DNA of 64,000 bases from Falsihalocynthiibacter arcticus (GTDB lineage Bacteria; Pseudomonadota; Alphaproteobacteria; Rhodobacterales; Rhodobacteraceae), in contig NZ_CP014327.1 of NCBI RefSeq assembly GCF_000812665.2, forward strand, positions 4,183,501-4,247,500. The letters run 5' to 3'. The stretch's first letter is position 1; each line of letters begins with the position of its first letter. Under the pieces are notes generated by a model, which did no database searches, was not told where the DNA came from, and saw only the letters and a list, made by a program, of their open reading frames with translations. Below, piece by piece: positions 18,677 through 28,349 of this stretch. A program made the position numbers and the translations under genes.

Positions 18677-18872
18677 CGAGGCACTGCAAAACCTCCACTC
18701 TACACAGCATAGTCCAACCTCGTCCACTGACATCCACTTTATATCTTTTTTAATAAGGGTTTATTGGAAAAAATTATTGCTGCACTGCAATCTTTCATCT
18801 ACATTCGTCCGGTACGCTCCAGCTTAATCCCGCAAGTTTTGTCCCCCAAGTGTCCCCCAGAAGAGTATTGCC

Positions 18873-20087
18873 ATGAAAATCAACCTAAACGATCGATATT
18901 TGCGCAGTCTGAAGGCACCTGAGACTGGGCGCTTGGAGGTTTCTGACACTAAACGAAACGGGTTGCGATTTAGACTTACGCCTAATGGTAAATCTAGCTG
19001 GATGTATGAAAAACGGGTAAAAGGGGGAGTAAAACGCAAGCACACGTTTGGCTCATGGCCAACTATTTCCCTCGCAGATGCAAGAGCAATGGCTTTGGAA
19101 ATTGAGGCCGAGGCCACGAGGGGAATTGACCGTGTAATCATTGCCCAAGACGAGCAGTTGGCTCTCGAAGAGGCACGCGTCAGTCAACGGTCCGTTCAGC
19201 AAGTGATCAATTCTTATTGGGACTTACACCTTTCAAACTTGCGGACGGGTGAAGAACGTAAGCGACAGCTAGAAGCTGCATTATTGAAACATTTAAACAA
19301 ACCAATCGAAGTCCTTTCCCGAAAGGACTTGCAGGAAGCCGTCGATGCGAAAAACAGGGAGGGCAAAAAGGTTTACGCAAACAGGATCAGGTCTGCCCTT
19401 CTTGCATTTACTAACTGGGCTTGGCAGCGTGACTATTTGGCCGATCCTATTGGCGCAGGCGTTGCAAAAGCTATTAAGGAAACTGCACGCGAGCGGGTCC
19501 TAACAGTTGAAGAAATTCGTGAAATCTGGGATACATCATTTTCGATGGGCGCATTGTGGGGACCCATTCTACGGCTAATATTTTTAACTGGCCAGCGCAG
19601 AAGCGAAATCATCAAGTTACGCTGGTCAGAGGTAGACTTAGACAAATCTCGTATCATTAAAGCGGGCTCACAAACAAAAAACGGCAAGCCACAAATCACG
19701 CACCTTTCGCCGCCAGCGCTAAAAGAATTGCAAACACTTGTTCAAACGGAGTGCGAATTCGTCTTTAGCACAACGGGCAAAACTCCCGTTTCAGGAATCT
19801 CAAAAATGAAACGGCAGCTTGATTTCCGATTGGGAAATGACTTTGAGCCTTGGCGACTACATGATTTCAGAACAGCAATGGCGACAGCGCTGGCAGAGGC
19901 TGGAGAGTCCGAAACTATAGTCGATAGAATTCAAAACCATCAAGCGACAGGCTCCGCTCCCAGTGCCGTCGCGAGGGTCTACAACCAATCAACTCAACTG
20001 CCGCAGCGTGCAAAGGCATTAGATAAATGGGCAGAGATACTGACAGGAAAACCTTCTAAAATCGTCAAACTTTATGGAAAAGCCTAA
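18873..20087 (+). CDS. P4-like tyrosine integrase
   Basis: 404 residues. Arm-binding N-terminus (LRFRLTPNGKSSWMYEKRVKGGVKRKHTFGSWPTISLADAR), core-binding domain around residues 105-185, catalytic domain with Arg in LTGQRRSEIIKLRWSEV, His/Arg in RLHDFRTAMATALAEAG, and a probable Tyr in AVARVYNQST. All key residues are present. Divergent from the integrase at 17278-18465 with the tRNA fragment between them, so two elements probably used the same tRNA in tandem. It is followed directly by the sugar operon regulator, which could be cargo of this element. Confidence 0.9.
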   Translation: MKINLNDRYLRSLKAPETGRLEVSDTKRNGLRFRLTPNGKSSWMYEKRVKGGVKRKHTFGSWPTISLADARAMALEIEAEATRGIDRVIIAQDEQLALEEARVSQRSVQQVINSYWDLHLSNLRTGEERKRQLEAALLKHLNKPIEVLSRKDLQEAVDAKNREGKKVYANRIRSALLAFTNWAWQRDYLADPIGAGVAKAIKETARERVLTVEEIREIWDTSFSMGALWGPILRLIFLTGQRRSEIIKLRWSEVDLDKSRIIKAGSQTKNGKPQITHLSPPALKELQTLVQTECEFVFSTTGKTPVSGISKMKRQLDFRLGNDFEPWRLHDFRTAMATALAEAGESETIVDRIQNHQATGSAPSAVARVYNQSTQLPQRAKALDKWAEILTGKPSKIVKLYGKA

Positions 20088-20202
20088 CCAAAGATGTAAA
20101 GGCCATATTGTTTAGGTATTATCGGGCGACAGAGCAATTACAGCCGCCCCGCGCACGCATAGGGGTCCAAATAGCGTTATTTGATAAGGGACAAGGTTAA
20201 AC

Positions 20203-21291
20203 GTGGTTAAGGCAAAAAACTCAAAAGAAGATGCTATCGCTTCAAAGATCGCTCGCATTCTTGCCAATGGGCACGACGGTCAACGACTTCCCCGTGTCAG
20301 GGATCTTATGGCAGAATTCAAGACCTCTCAACGGGTCGTTCAACGCGCTATAGCCCCATATGTAAGCCTAGGAAAGATAGAGGTGCGCCGAGGGCTTGGG
20401 ATGGTGATATCCGTACCGGAAACAATTACCGAAACCTACGATGCGGATTGCCTAATCCTCTACCGAGACTCTGAAAGCCGCCTTCCGCGCAGGCTCTTAA
20501 TTGAACTTGTCGCGCATTTGAGACGCGCAGGATATCGTGTCGTGCTGAGCGGTTTCAATAACGAAGCCCGCGCATTGGAATTGCTAGAAAATCGCGGGCG
20601 GGTGCGCTGCTGTCTTTTGCAAACCAATTTTGAGAACGTCTCAGTAAAGTTGCTTGCCCAAATAAAGAACGTCGCAGACAGTTTGGTTATCGACGGTGTA
20701 TCCGTTACTGGAATCGATGCCGACGTCATCGGTACTAATTGGCGAGAAGCGCTCTCAATAGGATATCGCAAACTTGTTTCTCAGGGGCACACGCGCATCA
20801 GTTTCTTAACCTCTTCCCACGGAGCCCGTCAGATTGCCATGGCACGTCGAGAGTTCTTGTTGCTTAGCGAATGGCAAGGACCAGGGCCGTGTCCACTCCT
20901 CTGTCAAGTGGACCGGCTACCTGGTTCGTATCAGCGAGAAGATCTGCTTGCCGCACTTCCAAACCGTAATAACGGAGAAGGTGCCGCGACTGCTTTAATT
21001 ATTTGGGGATTGGTAGACGGCTACCTCCTTGACAGTGCGCTGAACGAAAACAATCTTCGCTTAGGCGACGATATCAGCATCCTCTTGCTTGGCAGCGTTG
21101 ATGTCGCGTCAGAGCATGTCACACGATTTAATATGGTCGGCAATTCCGATGCCGAAAAACTACAGCTATTTGAACGCACCATTATTTCACGAATCGAAGG
21201 CGATACCAGCGTCACTCAGACCCATTATTTGCCAATCTATCTCCTCGATCACGGGTCGATCCAACTTTTGGATGCCACGACCGGAGCCTAA
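20203..21291 (+). CDS. GntR/LacI-type transcriptional regulator
   Basis: 362 residues from a GTG start with AAGG eight bases upstream. The N-terminal winged helix (residues 10-68, ILANGHDGQRLPRVRDLMAEFKTSQRVVQRAI) is of the GntR type. The remainder is a LacI-like periplasmic-binding-fold sensor (VIDGVSVTGIDADVIGTNW, IGYRKLVSQGHTRISFLT, IWGLVDGYLL), an AraR-like architecture. It presumably binds a sugar and controls the operon that starts 80 bases downstream. The inverted repeat at 21293-21330 is a good candidate operator. Confidence 0.85.
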   Translation: MVKAKNSKEDAIASKIARILANGHDGQRLPRVRDLMAEFKTSQRVVQRAIAPYVSLGKIEVRRGLGMVISVPETITETYDADCLILYRDSESRLPRRLLIELVAHLRRAGYRVVLSGFNNEARALELLENRGRVRCCLLQTNFENVSVKLLAQIKNVADSLVIDGVSVTGIDADVIGTNWREALSIGYRKLVSQGHTRISFLTSSHGARQIAMARREFLLLSEWQGPGPCPLLCQVDRLPGSYQREDLLAALPNRNNGEGAATALIIWGLVDGYLLDSALNENNLRLGDDISILLLGSVDVASEHVTRFNMVGNSDAEKLQLFERTIISRIEGDTSVTQTHYLPIYLLDHGSIQLLDATTGA

Positions 21292-21292
21292 A

Positions 21293-21330
21293 GTGAGTAT
21301 AACCATGGTTATGCAGAAACTTATACTCAC
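21293..21330. promoter_or_regulatory. Inverted repeat, likely operator of the sugar operon
   Basis: Perfect arms GTGAGTATAA and TTATACTCAC separated by 18 bases. Inside lies a second perfect palindrome ATAACCATGGTTAT (21299-21312). The repeat sits in the gap between the regulator and the first structural gene, where a promoter must lie. Long symmetric arms suit a dimeric or tetrameric GntR/LacI-type repressor. Confidence 0.75.
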
Positions 21331-21371
21331 CTATAGTAGCACCTATCAGCAGCGGGATAGGCACTACGAAT

Positions 21372-22634
21372 ATGAGTTTGAAGAATTTGAATGACACAAT
21401 CGGCCTGGCAATCATCGGTTCTGGTGAAAGAGGAGTTTACTTTATAGGTAGCCGAATTGCCGAGGCCGCCCCTCAAAGCAAACTGCGAATTGTCGGTCTA
21501 TTCGATCTGCTGCCCGACCGCGCCCAACTGGCCGCGACGCATCTTGAAAGCATTTATGCAAAGACGGGTGAAGAGCGCCGTATGACTGTTTTCAAATCGT
21601 TGGAAGAAGCGTTGGCCGACCCCGATGTGGATATGGTGATCGTCACTACGCATACTGACAATCATCGCGTCCCAGTAGAAATGGCGGCCGCCGCGGGCAA
21701 GCGTATCTATCTGGACAAACCGATTTCAGTTTCTTTAGCGGACGCCACCTCAATTGCCGAGGCAGAGGCTCAGTTAAATCAACCGATCATGATGGGCTTT
21801 ACCCGTCGCTATGAACGCCCATGGATCGAGGCCGTAAATCTCGCGCATGGGGGCCGCATCGGCACCCCGCAAATGGTGCTGCTCCGTTCGGTTATTCCTT
21901 ATACGCGTTACTTACAGCTCTGGCACCGTGAACAGGCACGTTCTGGTGGCGCACTCAACGATAAAGGTTCGCATCACTTCGACGTATTGAATTGGATCGC
22001 AAATGGTGCACGCGCCGTACGTGTCACCGCAAGCGGCGGGACGTCAGGGATCTTTGCACAAGACACCGATGCGCCAGAGCGATGTGGGCTTTGCTCCCGT
22101 GACTGCCCATACCGCCGGCACGAAACGCTCGTCGATCGATTTGAAGGCGTTGGGCAAGTACCCAATGCAAGCTGGACGAAAGCGGATGCTGTACACAATC
22201 GCAACGACACCTGCGTTTATCATCCCGGCGCAAATATCGACGATCATGCGGTTGTCACGGTAACCTATGACACTGGACTGGTCGCGACGCTGTTCTTTAC
22301 TATTTTCGGACCTTGGTCAGAGGATCAGGAAACGCTGGAAATTGTCGGCGAGAAAGGTCGCCTTCGCATGGAGAGGCATAGCGGTGAAATCGATCTCGTT
22401 GAAAATTATGGCCGCGCCCGTTCAGTTATCAACTACCCGAACCCAGACAAAGGCTCATCACATTTCGGAGCCGACAGAGAAGTGGTTCGGCAGATGGAGC
22501 AATTCATGCAGGGCGAAACACCTGCCGTCGGGATCGCTGAGGGTATAGCCTCGTTGCGATTGGTCCGTGCGGCCCAAATCAGTCTCAGCGACGGCGGGCG
22601 CCCAGTCGACCCATGGTCCGAGGATATCCAATGA
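21372..22634 (+). CDS. Gfo/Idh/MocA family oxidoreductase
   Basis: 420 residues. Rossmann N-terminus IGLAIIGSGERGVYFIG, a DKPIS motif near residue 116 in place of the usual EKP, and the C-terminal alpha/beta substrate domain (GSHHFDVLNWI, with the family HxxD-type histidine/aspartate). A four-cysteine insertion, CGLCSRDCPY near 237 plus a later Cys, may bind metal. Family members oxidise or epimerise sugars and inositols with NAD(P). First structural gene of the sugar operon; its stop overlaps the next start. Cytoplasmic; substrate unknown. Confidence 0.9.
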   Translation: MSLKNLNDTIGLAIIGSGERGVYFIGSRIAEAAPQSKLRIVGLFDLLPDRAQLAATHLESIYAKTGEERRMTVFKSLEEALADPDVDMVIVTTHTDNHRVPVEMAAAAGKRIYLDKPISVSLADATSIAEAEAQLNQPIMMGFTRRYERPWIEAVNLAHGGRIGTPQMVLLRSVIPYTRYLQLWHREQARSGGALNDKGSHHFDVLNWIANGARAVRVTASGGTSGIFAQDTDAPERCGLCSRDCPYRRHETLVDRFEGVGQVPNASWTKADAVHNRNDTCVYHPGANIDDHAVVTVTYDTGLVATLFFTIFGPWSEDQETLEIVGEKGRLRMERHSGEIDLVENYGRARSVINYPNPDKGSSHFGADREVVRQMEQFMQGETPAVGIAEGIASLRLVRAAQISLSDGGRPVDPWSEDIQ

Positions 22635-24187
22635 TTAACGCCCCCCTCCCAACCCGTTTACGTCCTCGCTCTGCGAAGCTTGATCTGCGCCCCTTCTATG
22701 GCGACATCCATAATCATTCTGATTTATCATATGGGCACGGCTCTTTTCCGGATGCGTTGACAAAGGCAGCCCTACAGCTCGACTTCGTTTCCATAACGGG
22801 TCATGCATATTGGCCGGACATGCCAGTAGACGACCCGACGGTCGCTCATATCGTCGATTTTCATGTCAAAGGCTTTGCAAAATTGCATGCCGCGTGGCCT
22901 GATCACTTCACAACCCTAAACCAAGCCGAAAGCCCCGGACGCTTTTCAATCTTCCCAGGCTATGAAATTCACTCCAATGCCGATGGCGACTATACCATTG
23001 TTCTAGCCGATTTGGACAATGGCCCGCTTCTACTGGCCGATACCCCTCAAGCTCTACGGACTGTGCTGGCGAAGCAATTCGGCGATCGTGCTTTTGCCTT
23101 TCCACACCATATTGGGTATCGGACAGGCGCACGCGGGATCAATTGGGATAGCTTTGACCCAGCCCTATCTCCCTTTGTTGAGATGTTCTCGATGCATGGT
23201 TGCGCCGAAGACTCCCAATCCGATCGCGGCTACTTGCATTCGATGGGGCCAGTTGACGGCCACTCAACGATGGAGTTTGGGTTAGCTCAAGGCCATATCT
23301 TTGGAGTGGTTGGCAATACCGACCATCACAGTGGATTTCCTGGATCATACGGGCATGGTCGCATGTCAGTTCTTGCCCCTTCGCATAGCCGCGACGCATT
23401 TTGGGCGGCTATGCAGGCTCGTAATACGACGGCGCTGACCGGAGATCGAATTCACCTGCTCTGCGAGATTGACGGAGCCATTCAAGGCAGCGTGATTGCG
23501 CCGCAAGTAGGCAGGCAACTCGGTATTGAAGTTGTTGCAGGCGGTGAGATTGACCACATTGATGTAATTCGAAACGGACAGCTCTGGCATCGCGTTAGCC
23601 CTGCTCTCACGCCTGCCCCTATTGACCCCGAGACCTCTGGTGAAACACTGATCTATTTGGAACTCGGGTGGGGGGCACGTGGAACCCGACACGATTGGGT
23701 CGGACGTCTTGAGATTGAAGGCGGTACCATTGACGCAGTCGAGCCGCGCTTCCGAGGACCCGAAATTGTGTCCCCTCTCGAAGGTGAGGACAGTGGTCAT
23801 GACATACCAACCATTGAAATGGATGGTACTACTGTGACCTTTGCAGTTACCGCCGCGTCCAATCCAAACAACACAACTCCTGCAACACAGGGGCTGATGC
23901 TACGCGCGACTTTAGGGGCCAACGCCAACATCCGCGCAACGCTTTGCGGTCAGGACATCGTTGTGCCCGCAAAGCGCCTCTACGAGGGCGCCAAAAGTGG
24001 CAACCTTGGTGCAATCGACAGCCCCGCGTGGCGGTTCCATCAAATGCCTAACCCCGAACACTGGCAGTGGCAGGGCGGCCTGCCCTTAGGCGAATTGGCA
24101 GCGGGCGAAACCATTTACCTGCGGGTACGACAAAAGTCGGGGCAAATGGCTTGGAGTTCTCCAATCTTTGTCCAAACAGAAACCTAA
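22631..24187 (+). CDS. PHP-type (CehA/DUF3604-like) metallohydrolase
   Basis: 518 residues from the ATG at 22631, overlapping the preceding stop by four bases. The N-terminus FYGDIHNHSDLSYGHGS carries the first PHP metal-binding histidines. Further conserved elements are SITGHAYWPD, FPGYEIHS, FAFPHHIGYR, and GVVGNTDHHSG near 225. The C-terminal 250 residues form beta-rich domains. No signal peptide. PHP proteins are metal-dependent phosphoesterases or hydrolases. Placed between an oxidoreductase and a transporter, it probably cleaves the imported or oxidised substrate. The specific reaction is not known. Confidence 0.8.
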   Translation: MINAPLPTRLRPRSAKLDLRPFYGDIHNHSDLSYGHGSFPDALTKAALQLDFVSITGHAYWPDMPVDDPTVAHIVDFHVKGFAKLHAAWPDHFTTLNQAESPGRFSIFPGYEIHSNADGDYTIVLADLDNGPLLLADTPQALRTVLAKQFGDRAFAFPHHIGYRTGARGINWDSFDPALSPFVEMFSMHGCAEDSQSDRGYLHSMGPVDGHSTMEFGLAQGHIFGVVGNTDHHSGFPGSYGHGRMSVLAPSHSRDAFWAAMQARNTTALTGDRIHLLCEIDGAIQGSVIAPQVGRQLGIEVVAGGEIDHIDVIRNGQLWHRVSPALTPAPIDPETSGETLIYLELGWGARGTRHDWVGRLEIEGGTIDAVEPRFRGPEIVSPLEGEDSGHDIPTIEMDGTTVTFAVTAASNPNNTTPATQGLMLRATLGANANIRATLCGQDIVVPAKRLYEGAKSGNLGAIDSPAWRFHQMPNPEHWQWQGGLPLGELAAGETIYLRVRQKSGQMAWSSPIFVQTET

Positions 24188-24222
24188 GATTCAGCAAAAT
24201 CAACAACACGGAGGAATTAACA

Positions 24223-25485
24223 ATGAAAATGAAATCACTACTTAGCGGAGTTGCGGCACTCGCATTTATAGCAACCGGCGTGATGGCAGAAGATCTGACA
24301 ATCGTGCATGGAGCAATCGGACGGGACCAAGAAGTTCTGCGAGGACAACTTGACCAGTTCGAAGCGGACACTGGACACACGGTCACAATCGTATCAATGC
24401 CGGAAAGCTCGACCGACCAGTTTGGTCAATACCGGCTTTGGCTCGCGGCTCAATCCAGCGATATCGACGTCTACCGGCTTGATGTGATCTGGGCTCCCCA
24501 ACTGGCAAGCCACTTTATTGACATGAACCCGTATGTTGCAGACATTATCGGTGACTTCGTTCCCGCTGCGGTGGAAAGCCAAACCGTGAACGGCAAGCTT
24601 GTCGCGTTGCCATTTTTCCTTGGCGCCCCAGCTCTTTACTATCGTTCCGACCTTTTGGAAAAATACGGCGAGCAGGTTCCGGCCACGTGGCAAGATATGA
24701 CAGCGACAGCCCAGCGCATCATGGACGCAGAACGCGCAGCCGGAAATGATGGTATGTACGGATTTGTCTTCCAGGGGGCGGCTTATGAAGGCTTAACCTG
24801 CAACGCACAGGAATGGGTCAACAGCTTTGGTGGTGGCCGGATCGTTGAACTTGATGGTTCGATTAACATTAACAACGAAAAAGCAGCTGAAGCCCTGACA
24901 CTCGCCGCCAGTTGGGTCGGCGGGATCGCGCCCGAAGGTGTTCTCAATTACAAAGAAGAAGACGCGCGTGGCGTGTTCCAATCAGGCAATTCGGTCTTCA
25001 TGCGAAACTGGAACTACGCCTATGCCCTGTCGGCCGGTGAAGACAGCCCGGTTCGGGATATTTTTGCCGTTACGACATTACCTTCCGGCGGCGAAGGGAC
25101 CACCTCAGCGGCCACATTGGGCGGATCGAGCCTAGGCGTCTCCGCCTATTCTGAGCACCAAGATGCGGCGGTTGAACTGGTTCAATTCCTCACAAACTAT
25201 GAAAACCAGAAAGAGCGCGCGATTGTCACCTCTCGTCCACCGACCTTAACGGCTGTTTATGATGACGCCGAGGTTGCCGAACTTCAGGAATTCATCCCCC
25301 TTTGGAAACCTGTTGTGGACAACGCCCTGCCACGTCCCTCGGCTGCAACACTCCGTAAATACAACGAAGTCTCGGCTGCCTTCTGGACTGCGGTGCACAA
25401 CACAATGTCCGGTGACGGAACGGCCGAAGAGAACCTCGCAGAACTCGAGATTGATTTGACACGCCTAAGGGGGCCACGTTGGTAA
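24223..25485 (+). CDS. ABC transporter sugar-binding protein (family 1)
   Basis: 420 residues from the ATG at 24223, which has GGAGGA seven bases upstream. Signal peptide MKMKSLLSGVAALAFIATGVMA. The mature protein is a cluster-B periplasmic binding protein of the maltose/trehalose class (FEADTGHTVTIVSMPESSTDQFGQ, IDVYRLDVIWAPQLA, PFFLGAPALYYRSDLLEKYG, TTSAATLGGSSLGVSAYS). It delivers a carbohydrate to the permeases encoded next. The strong ribosome site and a downstream hairpin fit higher expression than the membrane genes. Confidence 0.93.
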   Translation: MKMKSLLSGVAALAFIATGVMAEDLTIVHGAIGRDQEVLRGQLDQFEADTGHTVTIVSMPESSTDQFGQYRLWLAAQSSDIDVYRLDVIWAPQLASHFIDMNPYVADIIGDFVPAAVESQTVNGKLVALPFFLGAPALYYRSDLLEKYGEQVPATWQDMTATAQRIMDAERAAGNDGMYGFVFQGAAYEGLTCNAQEWVNSFGGGRIVELDGSININNEKAAEALTLAASWVGGIAPEGVLNYKEEDARGVFQSGNSVFMRNWNYAYALSAGEDSPVRDIFAVTTLPSGGEGTTSAATLGGSSLGVSAYSEHQDAAVELVQFLTNYENQKERAIVTSRPPTLTAVYDDAEVAELQEFIPLWKPVVDNALPRPSAATLRKYNEVSAAFWTAVHNTMSGDGTAEENLAELEIDLTRLRGPRW

Positions 25486-25504
25486 TCGGCTTTTAAAAAA
25501 ACCT

Positions 25505-25533
25505 CTCTGGGCGGCAGTTCACGTCGCCCAGAG
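25505..25533 (+). terminator. Intercistronic stem-loop after the binding-protein gene
   Basis: CTCTGGGCG / CGCCCAGAG, a perfect 9-bp stem with an 11-base loop and no following T run. In binding-protein transport operons such stems stabilise the upstream message and reduce expression of the permease genes, rather than stopping transcription completely. Confidence 0.65.
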
Positions 25534-25555
25534 CTTCACTACAATGAGAGATTAA

Positions 25556-26503
25556 ATGACAGATAAAGCTTTAAAATCAAGGCTATCGCGTAGCCGCACA
25601 CGATCCGCATGGCTTTTTCTGGCTCCAATGCTGGTTACATTGTTCGTTGTTGCCGCATGGCCCCTCGGGCGCACAATCTGGTTTAGTTTCACCGATGCTT
25701 CCCTTGATATGATTTCCGAAGCACGATGGGTCGGTTTTCGGAACTATTTGGAATATGTCGACTGGGGGGACGGCAACGGACAGTACTATGGAATTCTTGT
25801 CGATGCACGTTGGTGGCGGTCGGTCATAAATACGATCGTGTTCGCTCTCGCATCCGTTAGCCTTGAAACCGTTTTTGGCCTGATCATCGCCCTTGTGTTA
25901 AACCAAAAATTTCGCGGACGCGGGTTTGTCCGCGCTGCTGTGCTTATACCCTGGGCCATTCCAACGATCGTCTCTGCCAAGATGTGGGCTTGGATGCTGC
26001 ATGACCAATTCGGAATCATTAATGACATGTTGCAATCATTGGGTTTGATCACCGAACCGATTGCTTGGACGGCCTCCCCCAGCACCGCCATGATCGCTGT
26101 GCTGATGGTCGATGTCTGGAAAACGACGCCTTTCATGGCCCTCCTAATCCTCGCCGGATTACAAATGGTGCCGCAGGATATTTATGAAGCGGCAAAGCTA
26201 GACGGTGTGCCTGCCCATCGCGTTTTCCGCAAGGTGACTTTACCACTTATCATGCCAGCGGTTCTTGTGGCCGTTGTATTTCGTGCCTTGGATGCATTGA
26301 GGATTTTCGACATTGTTTATGTTCTCACCCCCAATACAGACGCCACACGGACGATGTCAGTCTTTGCCCGCGAAAACCTTTTCGATTATGACAAATTCGC
26401 TTATGGGTCGGCCGCATCGACCCTTCTGTTTCTTGTTATTGCACTCATAACAATCGCCTTCATCATGATAACGCGCATGGACCTAGAAGGAAAACGCTCA
26501 TGA
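25556..26503 (+). CDS. ABC sugar permease, MalF type
   Basis: 315 residues with six predicted membrane helices; the first is LFLAPMLVTLFVVAAWPLG. The cytoplasmic EAA loop EAAKLDGVPAHRVFRKVTLPLIMP is complete and docks to the ATPase. Pairs with the MalG-type permease, whose start overlaps this stop by four bases. Inner membrane. Confidence 0.93.
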   Translation: MTDKALKSRLSRSRTRSAWLFLAPMLVTLFVVAAWPLGRTIWFSFTDASLDMISEARWVGFRNYLEYVDWGDGNGQYYGILVDARWWRSVINTIVFALASVSLETVFGLIIALVLNQKFRGRGFVRAAVLIPWAIPTIVSAKMWAWMLHDQFGIINDMLQSLGLITEPIAWTASPSTAMIAVLMVDVWKTTPFMALLILAGLQMVPQDIYEAAKLDGVPAHRVFRKVTLPLIMPAVLVAVVFRALDALRIFDIVYVLTPNTDATRTMSVFARENLFDYDKFAYGSAASTLLFLVIALITIAFIMITRMDLEGKRS

Positions 26504-27330
26504 AACCGAAGCTTTGGCAAATCATAGGGCTTTACGCGCTTGTCGCCGTCATTGTCCTACAGGCCGTCTTTCCGTTCTATTATGCTATTCTTACTTCGCT
26601 TGAAGACGGACAGGACCTTTTCGAAGTCAACTACCTGCCTCACGCCCTGAATTTTGTAAATTACAAGGCGATGCTGTCAGGTGGAGCCTTTGGGAAGCAG
26701 ATCCTGAACTCGATCGTTGTGGCAAGCGTTGTTGTCGTTCTATCGCTCTTTTTAGCAGTCACTGCAGCTTACGCATTATCTCGGATACAATTTCGCGGAC
26801 GGGGTCTCCTACTTTTGACAGTGCTATCCGTTTCCATGTTTCCGCAGATTGCGGTGCTGTCCGGCCTCTTCGAGGTGATCCGCTACTTTGGCCTGTTCAA
26901 CTCGCTTTGGAGCCTCGTTTTTTCCTACATGATCTTCACGCTCCCCTTCACAGTTTGGGTGCTGACAACGTTTATGCGCAATATTCCCCTGGAAATTGAG
27001 GAGGCTGCAATCATGGACGGAGCTTCATCGTTCACAATCATCCGCCGCGTGTTCCTCCCCCTGATGTGGCCCGCGATGGTAACAACAGGACTGTTAGCTT
27101 TCATTCACGCTTGGAACGAATTTCTCTTTGCGCTCACATTCTTAAGCACCGATGACCAGCGCACAGTGCCCGTGGCGATAGCGCTAATTTCCGGGCGGAG
27201 CGAGTTTGAGATCCCTTGGGGTAATATCATGGCTGCTTCCGTGATTGTTACACTGCCGCTGATCGGGCTGGTTCTCATTTTTCAGCGCAAAATCGTATCC
27301 GGCCTGACCGCCGGTGCAGTAAAAGGATAA
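26500..27330 (+). CDS. ABC sugar permease, MalG type
   Basis: 276 residues, six membrane helices. The EAA motif is EEAAIMDGASSFTIIRRVFLPLMWP. The N-terminus PFYYAILTSLEDGQDLFE is typical of MalG-like subunits. Translationally coupled to the MalF-type gene and three bases before the ATPase gene. Forms the heterodimeric channel of the importer. Confidence 0.93.
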   Translation: MKPKLWQIIGLYALVAVIVLQAVFPFYYAILTSLEDGQDLFEVNYLPHALNFVNYKAMLSGGAFGKQILNSIVVASVVVVLSLFLAVTAAYALSRIQFRGRGLLLLTVLSVSMFPQIAVLSGLFEVIRYFGLFNSLWSLVFSYMIFTLPFTVWVLTTFMRNIPLEIEEAAIMDGASSFTIIRRVFLPLMWPAMVTTGLLAFIHAWNEFLFALTFLSTDDQRTVPVAIALISGRSEFEIPWGNIMAASVIVTLPLIGLVLIFQRKIVSGLTAGAVKG

Positions 27331-27333
27331 GAA

Positions 27334-28341
27334 ATGGCAACCGTAGAATTAATTAATGTCTCAAAATCCTATGGGCCGGTCGAAGTCCTGAGGGATATCA
27401 ACCTAAGTCTTGAGCTGGGTGAATTTGTGGTCTTTGTTGGCCCGTCCGGTTGCGGAAAATCCACTCTTTTGCGCATGATAGCCGGCCTTGAAGACATCAC
27501 AAGCGGTGAGTTGCGTATTGCAGGCGAGCCCATGAATGACGTGCTCCCCGCCAAACGCGGCATCGCGATGGTGTTCCAATCCTACGCGCTTTACCCCCAT
27601 ATGACTGTTTTCGAGAATATGGCTTTTGGGCTGGAACAAGCTCGCCTATCTACTGATGAGATCACCGGGCGAGTACATAAGGCCGCCGGAATGCTTCAAA
27701 TCGAGCCCCTTCTGGATCGCAAACCAAAACAATTGTCCGGAGGTCAACGCCAGCGCGTTGCTATTGGCCGCGCCATCACCCGCGATCCACGCGTGTTTCT
27801 TTTTGACGAACCTCTCTCGAATCTTGATGCATCGCTAAGGGTTGAGACCCGACTAGAAATAGCAGCACTTAGTGAGCGGCTGCCGGAAACAACAATGATT
27901 TATGTAACCCATGACCAAGTCGAAGCGATGACGCTTGCGGATCGGATTGTCGTGCTCAATGGCGGAAACGTCGAACAGGTTGGCTCTCCGATGGAGCTAT
28001 ATGAAAACCCTGCGAGTCAATTTGTTGCGGGATTTATTGGCAGCCCAAAAATGAATTTCCTGACCGGCACAATCGCTGAAGCTCGCGGCGCCACGACCTA
28101 CGGCATCCGACCAGAGCACATTCAACTGTCAAAAGACAAAGGCAACTGGAGTGGCAAAGTTATCCTAACTGAACGTCTGGGAAGCGATACCTTTGTGCAT
28201 GTTCAAGCCGAAGGCATCGGTCCCGTCAATGTCCGTATCGAAGGACGTGCCGACATCAGAAATGGTGAAACGGTGCATCTATCACCAGATGACGCGTCGG
28301 TTCACTTGTTTGATGACAGCGGCCGCCCATTACATCGTTAG
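27334..28341 (+). CDS. ABC transporter ATP-binding protein, UgpC/MsmK type
   Basis: 335 residues. Walker [10 protein letters not shown] near residue 36, Q-loop [12 protein letters not shown], signature [15 protein letters not shown] near 133, Walker [14 protein letters not shown]-loop [17 protein letters not shown]-terminal TOBE/regulatory domain starts about residue 235 ([11 protein letters not shown]). It energises the MalF/MalG-type permeases. Bases 27915-28016 are duplicated exactly at 813-914. Confidence 0.95.
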   Translation: MATVELINVSKSYGPVEVLRDINLSLELGEFVVFVGPSGCGKSTLLRMIAGLEDITSGELRIAGEPMNDVLPAKRGIAMVFQSYALYPHMTVFENMAFGLEQARLSTDEITGRVHKAAGMLQIEPLLDRKPKQLSGGQRQRVAIGRAITRDPRVFLFDEPLSNLDASLRVETRLEIAALSERLPETTMIYVTHDQVEAMTLADRIVVLNGGNVEQVGSPMELYENPASQFVAGFIGSPKMNFLTGTIAEARGATTYGIRPEHIQLSKDKGNWSGKVILTERLGSDTFVHVQAEGIGPVNVRIEGRADIRNGETVHLSPDDASVHLFDDSGRPLHR

Positions 28342-28349
28342 AGGAAACC

